Assembly: GCA_027055635.1 (NCBI GenBank)
Contig: JALUMZ010000051.1
Location: 1 to 14,640, forward strand
Direction of reading: 5' to 3'
Source: Campylobacteraceae bacterium
GTDB taxonomy: Bacteria; Campylobacterota; Campylobacteria; Campylobacterales; Sulfurospirillaceae
DNA length: 14,640 bases
A program made the translations under genes and the position numbers. This document shows positions 13,323-14,640 of the stretch, piece after piece (within the stretch, counting starts at the first letter, position 1; each line of letters starts with the position of its first letter). The notes below the pieces were generated by a model. The model was not told the origin of the DNA and made no database searches. It worked only from the letters and a program-made list of their open reading frames with translations.

Positions 13323-14342
13323 TTGGCAGTAAAATGGCATGTAAAATTTAGAAGAGAGTTAGCAAAAAACATAAATCAAACTTTGGCAAAACTCTTTACA
13401 AAAAAGCAAAACTCTTCTGCTTTACCAAAAGAGAAAATCAAAAAAATTCTAATCATAAGAATGAACTATCGAATAGGAAATATAATCTTCCAAAGCCCAC
13501 TTGTAAATGCCATAAGTGAGATTTTTCCTCATGCAAAGATAGATTTTGTACTTGGAGCTCCTTACATCACCCCACTTATAGAAGGTATGCCAAATATAAA
13601 CAAAGTTTACTCTTTTGATAGAAAACTTTTAACAAAACCACTCCAAGCCTTAAAACTTATAAAAGAGATAAATCAAAATGATTACGATTTAACTATAACT
13701 TCAAATCTAGGTTCATCAAGCGATAAAGTAGCTACTCTTTTAGTAAAAGCTCCTTTCAAAGTAGGATTTTTTGAAGCAAATCAATACCTACCAGTAACTC
13801 ATAGTACAGAAGTTATAAACAACTTCAACGGACTTCATGAAGCCCTAAAACCTTTAGAGTTAGTAAAAGTTTTTGGAGAAAATCCAAACAACTTTGAGCG
13901 AGAGTTAAACTTAAAAGTTGAAAGACCAAAAAAGACAAATGTTATAGGTATTTTTAGAGATGCCAGAGGAGAAAAAAAGTATCAAAACTCTTTTTGGCAA
14001 GAGTTAGTTGATGAGTTAAAAAAACTAGATAACACATTAGAGTTTATAGACATCTTAGATCCAAACAACAAAACTCCACTAAATAAAACTATAAAAACTA
14101 TGAGTGAAAAAAACTTAAGAGATTTAGCAAATAACATAGCTACCCTAAAAGCCTTTATATGTGCAGACACTGGTCCTATGCACTTAGCATCAGCAACAAA
14201 GACACCAACATTAGCACTTTTTAAAGCTACCTCCCCAACTCTTTATGGAACTTTAGGAAAACATGACCTCTCTCTTGTAACCAAAGATTTAGATATAAAA
14301 TCTCTTGCTTATAAAATACATGAGCATTTAAAAACTATTTAA
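13323..14342 (+). CDS. Glycosyltransferase family 9 (heptosyltransferase-like)
   Basis: This 339-residue protein starts at TTG 13323 (AAGGA six nt upstream; no in-frame ATG nearby). The GT-B fold shows an N-terminal strand and loop ILIIRMNYRIGNIIFQSPLV (43-62) and a C-terminal nucleotide-sugar site DTGPMHLASA (282-291). These are characteristic of ADP-heptose:LPS heptosyltransferases. The usual catalytic-loop Gly-Asp is Gly-Asn here (G52-N53), so the exact activity may differ from WaaC/WaaF. It probably transfers a sugar to lipooligosaccharide core or another envelope glycan at the inner face of the inner membrane. It is unrelated to the molybdoenzyme module and overlaps the convergent SPFH gene by 8 bp. 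Confidence 0.88.
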   Translation: MAVKWHVKFRRELAKNINQTLAKLFTKKQNSSALPKEKIKKILIIRMNYRIGNIIFQSPLVNAISEIFPHAKIDFVLGAPYITPLIEGMPNINKVYSFDRKLLTKPLQALKLIKEINQNDYDLTITSNLGSSSDKVATLLVKAPFKVGFFEANQYLPVTHSTEVINNFNGLHEALKPLELVKVFGENPNNFERELNLKVERPKKTNVIGIFRDARGEKKYQNSFWQELVDELKKLDNTLEFIDILDPNNKTPLNKTIKTMSEKNLRDLANNIATLKAFICADTGPMHLASATKTPTLALFKATSPTLYGTLGKHDLSLVTKDLDIKSLAYKIHEHLKTI

Positions 14343-14640
14343 AAGCTCCTAACATTCCCTTTAAAGTTGCTTGTAAATCTGCTGGATAGATTATTATCTT
14401 AGAGTTTTCACTTTTACTCATGTTTTCTAACGAGTTTACATATCTATCTCCTAGCAAAAACATAGCTGGAAGTTCTTTATCTGCTATCTTGTCACTTATC
14501 ATCTCTATAGCTTGAGCAGATGCATCAGCTAGTGCCACTTGAGCTTCAGCTTCTTTTTTTGCTGATTGAAGTTTTCCCTCAGCTTCAAGTATCATGGCAT
14601 TTTTCTTACCCTCAGCAGTTGTTTCTACTGCTCTTCTCTC
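14335..14640 (-). CDS. SPFH/band 7 (stomatin-like, QmcA-type) protein, C-terminal part (5' end outside window)
   Basis: The frame is open to the window edge: 15 further codons (ERRAVETTAEGKKNA) precede the Met at 14595. The visible 101 residues show the Ala/Glu-rich coiled coil after an SPFH domain (AEGKLQSAKKEAEAQVALA). The family's C-terminal block follows (LGDRYVNSLENMSKSENSKI, then IIYPADL). Such proteins form inner-membrane oligomers linked to membrane organisation and FtsH-type proteolysis. The stop overlaps the end of the glycosyltransferase gene on the other strand by 8 bp, so there is no room for separate terminators. Confidence 0.88.
   Translation of the reverse strand, partial: ERRAVETTAEGKKNAMILEAEGKLQSAKKEAEAQVALADASAQAIEMISDKIADKELPAMFLLGDRYVNSLENMSKSENSKIIIYPADLQATLKGMLGAFK

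Noticed and set aside
1..14640. CRISPR arrays, tRNA or rRNA genes, transposase genes
   Set aside because: I saw no regular direct repeats, no cloverleaf or rRNA signatures, and no transposase or integrase reading frames.

Overview
The window is AT-rich and gene-dense, and most signals point to a Campylobacterota (epsilonproteobacterial) sulfur or anaerobic respirer of the Sulfurimonas/Sulfurovum/Sulfurospirillum kind. The reasons are low-GC codon use, short intergenic gaps, ATGA-type overlaps, sigma54 activators of NtrC type, a GT9/heptosyltransferase-like gene and a small c553-like cytochrome. I could not run a homology search, so the genus is an inference.

Layout. (1) 2-1848, + strand: the 3' end of a histidine kinase and an NtrC-family response regulator. 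Both carry substitutions in normally essential motifs. (2) 1864-2643, - strand: a secreted alpha/beta hydrolase, convergent with the regulator. (3) 9111 down to 2912, - strand: an operon for a membrane-anchored periplasmic molybdoenzyme, in the order Fe-S subunit, NrfD-type membrane subunit, catalytic subunit, two small secreted proteins and a monoheme cytochrome c. The B-C-A order, and Tat motifs on both the Fe-S and catalytic subunits, resemble tetrathionate reductase (TtrBCA) and selenate reductase (SrdBCA). The substrate cannot be fixed from sequence. (4) 9112-9254: the divergent control region, with a clear -24/-12 sigma54 promoter for the operon and two dyad elements. (5) 9255-13140, + strand: a PhnD-like binding protein, a histidine kinase and an intact sigma54 response regulator, all joined by 4-bp overlaps. 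(6) 13141-14640: a 35-codon remnant of a gene's 3' end, a GT9 glycosyltransferase, and the C-terminal part of an SPFH/stomatin-like protein on the - strand.

Working model (inference). The periplasmic binding protein detects a substrate oxyanion or sulfur compound and signals through the kinase to the intact sigma54 activator. The activator drives the molybdoenzyme operon from the -24/-12 promoter. The complex exchanges electrons with the quinone pool through the NrfD subunit, and possibly with the small cytochrome. The two small secreted proteins are homologous to each other, and each has its only mature cysteine as its very last residue. This is reminiscent of sulfur-carrier arms such as SoxY and DsrC, and it is the most novel-looking part of the locus. 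The degenerate kinase/regulator pair at the left looks like a diverged copy of the right-hand pair and may act as a modulator rather than a classical activator. The gene remnant and inverted repeat just past the regulator suggest the module was inserted next to a cell-envelope gene cluster.
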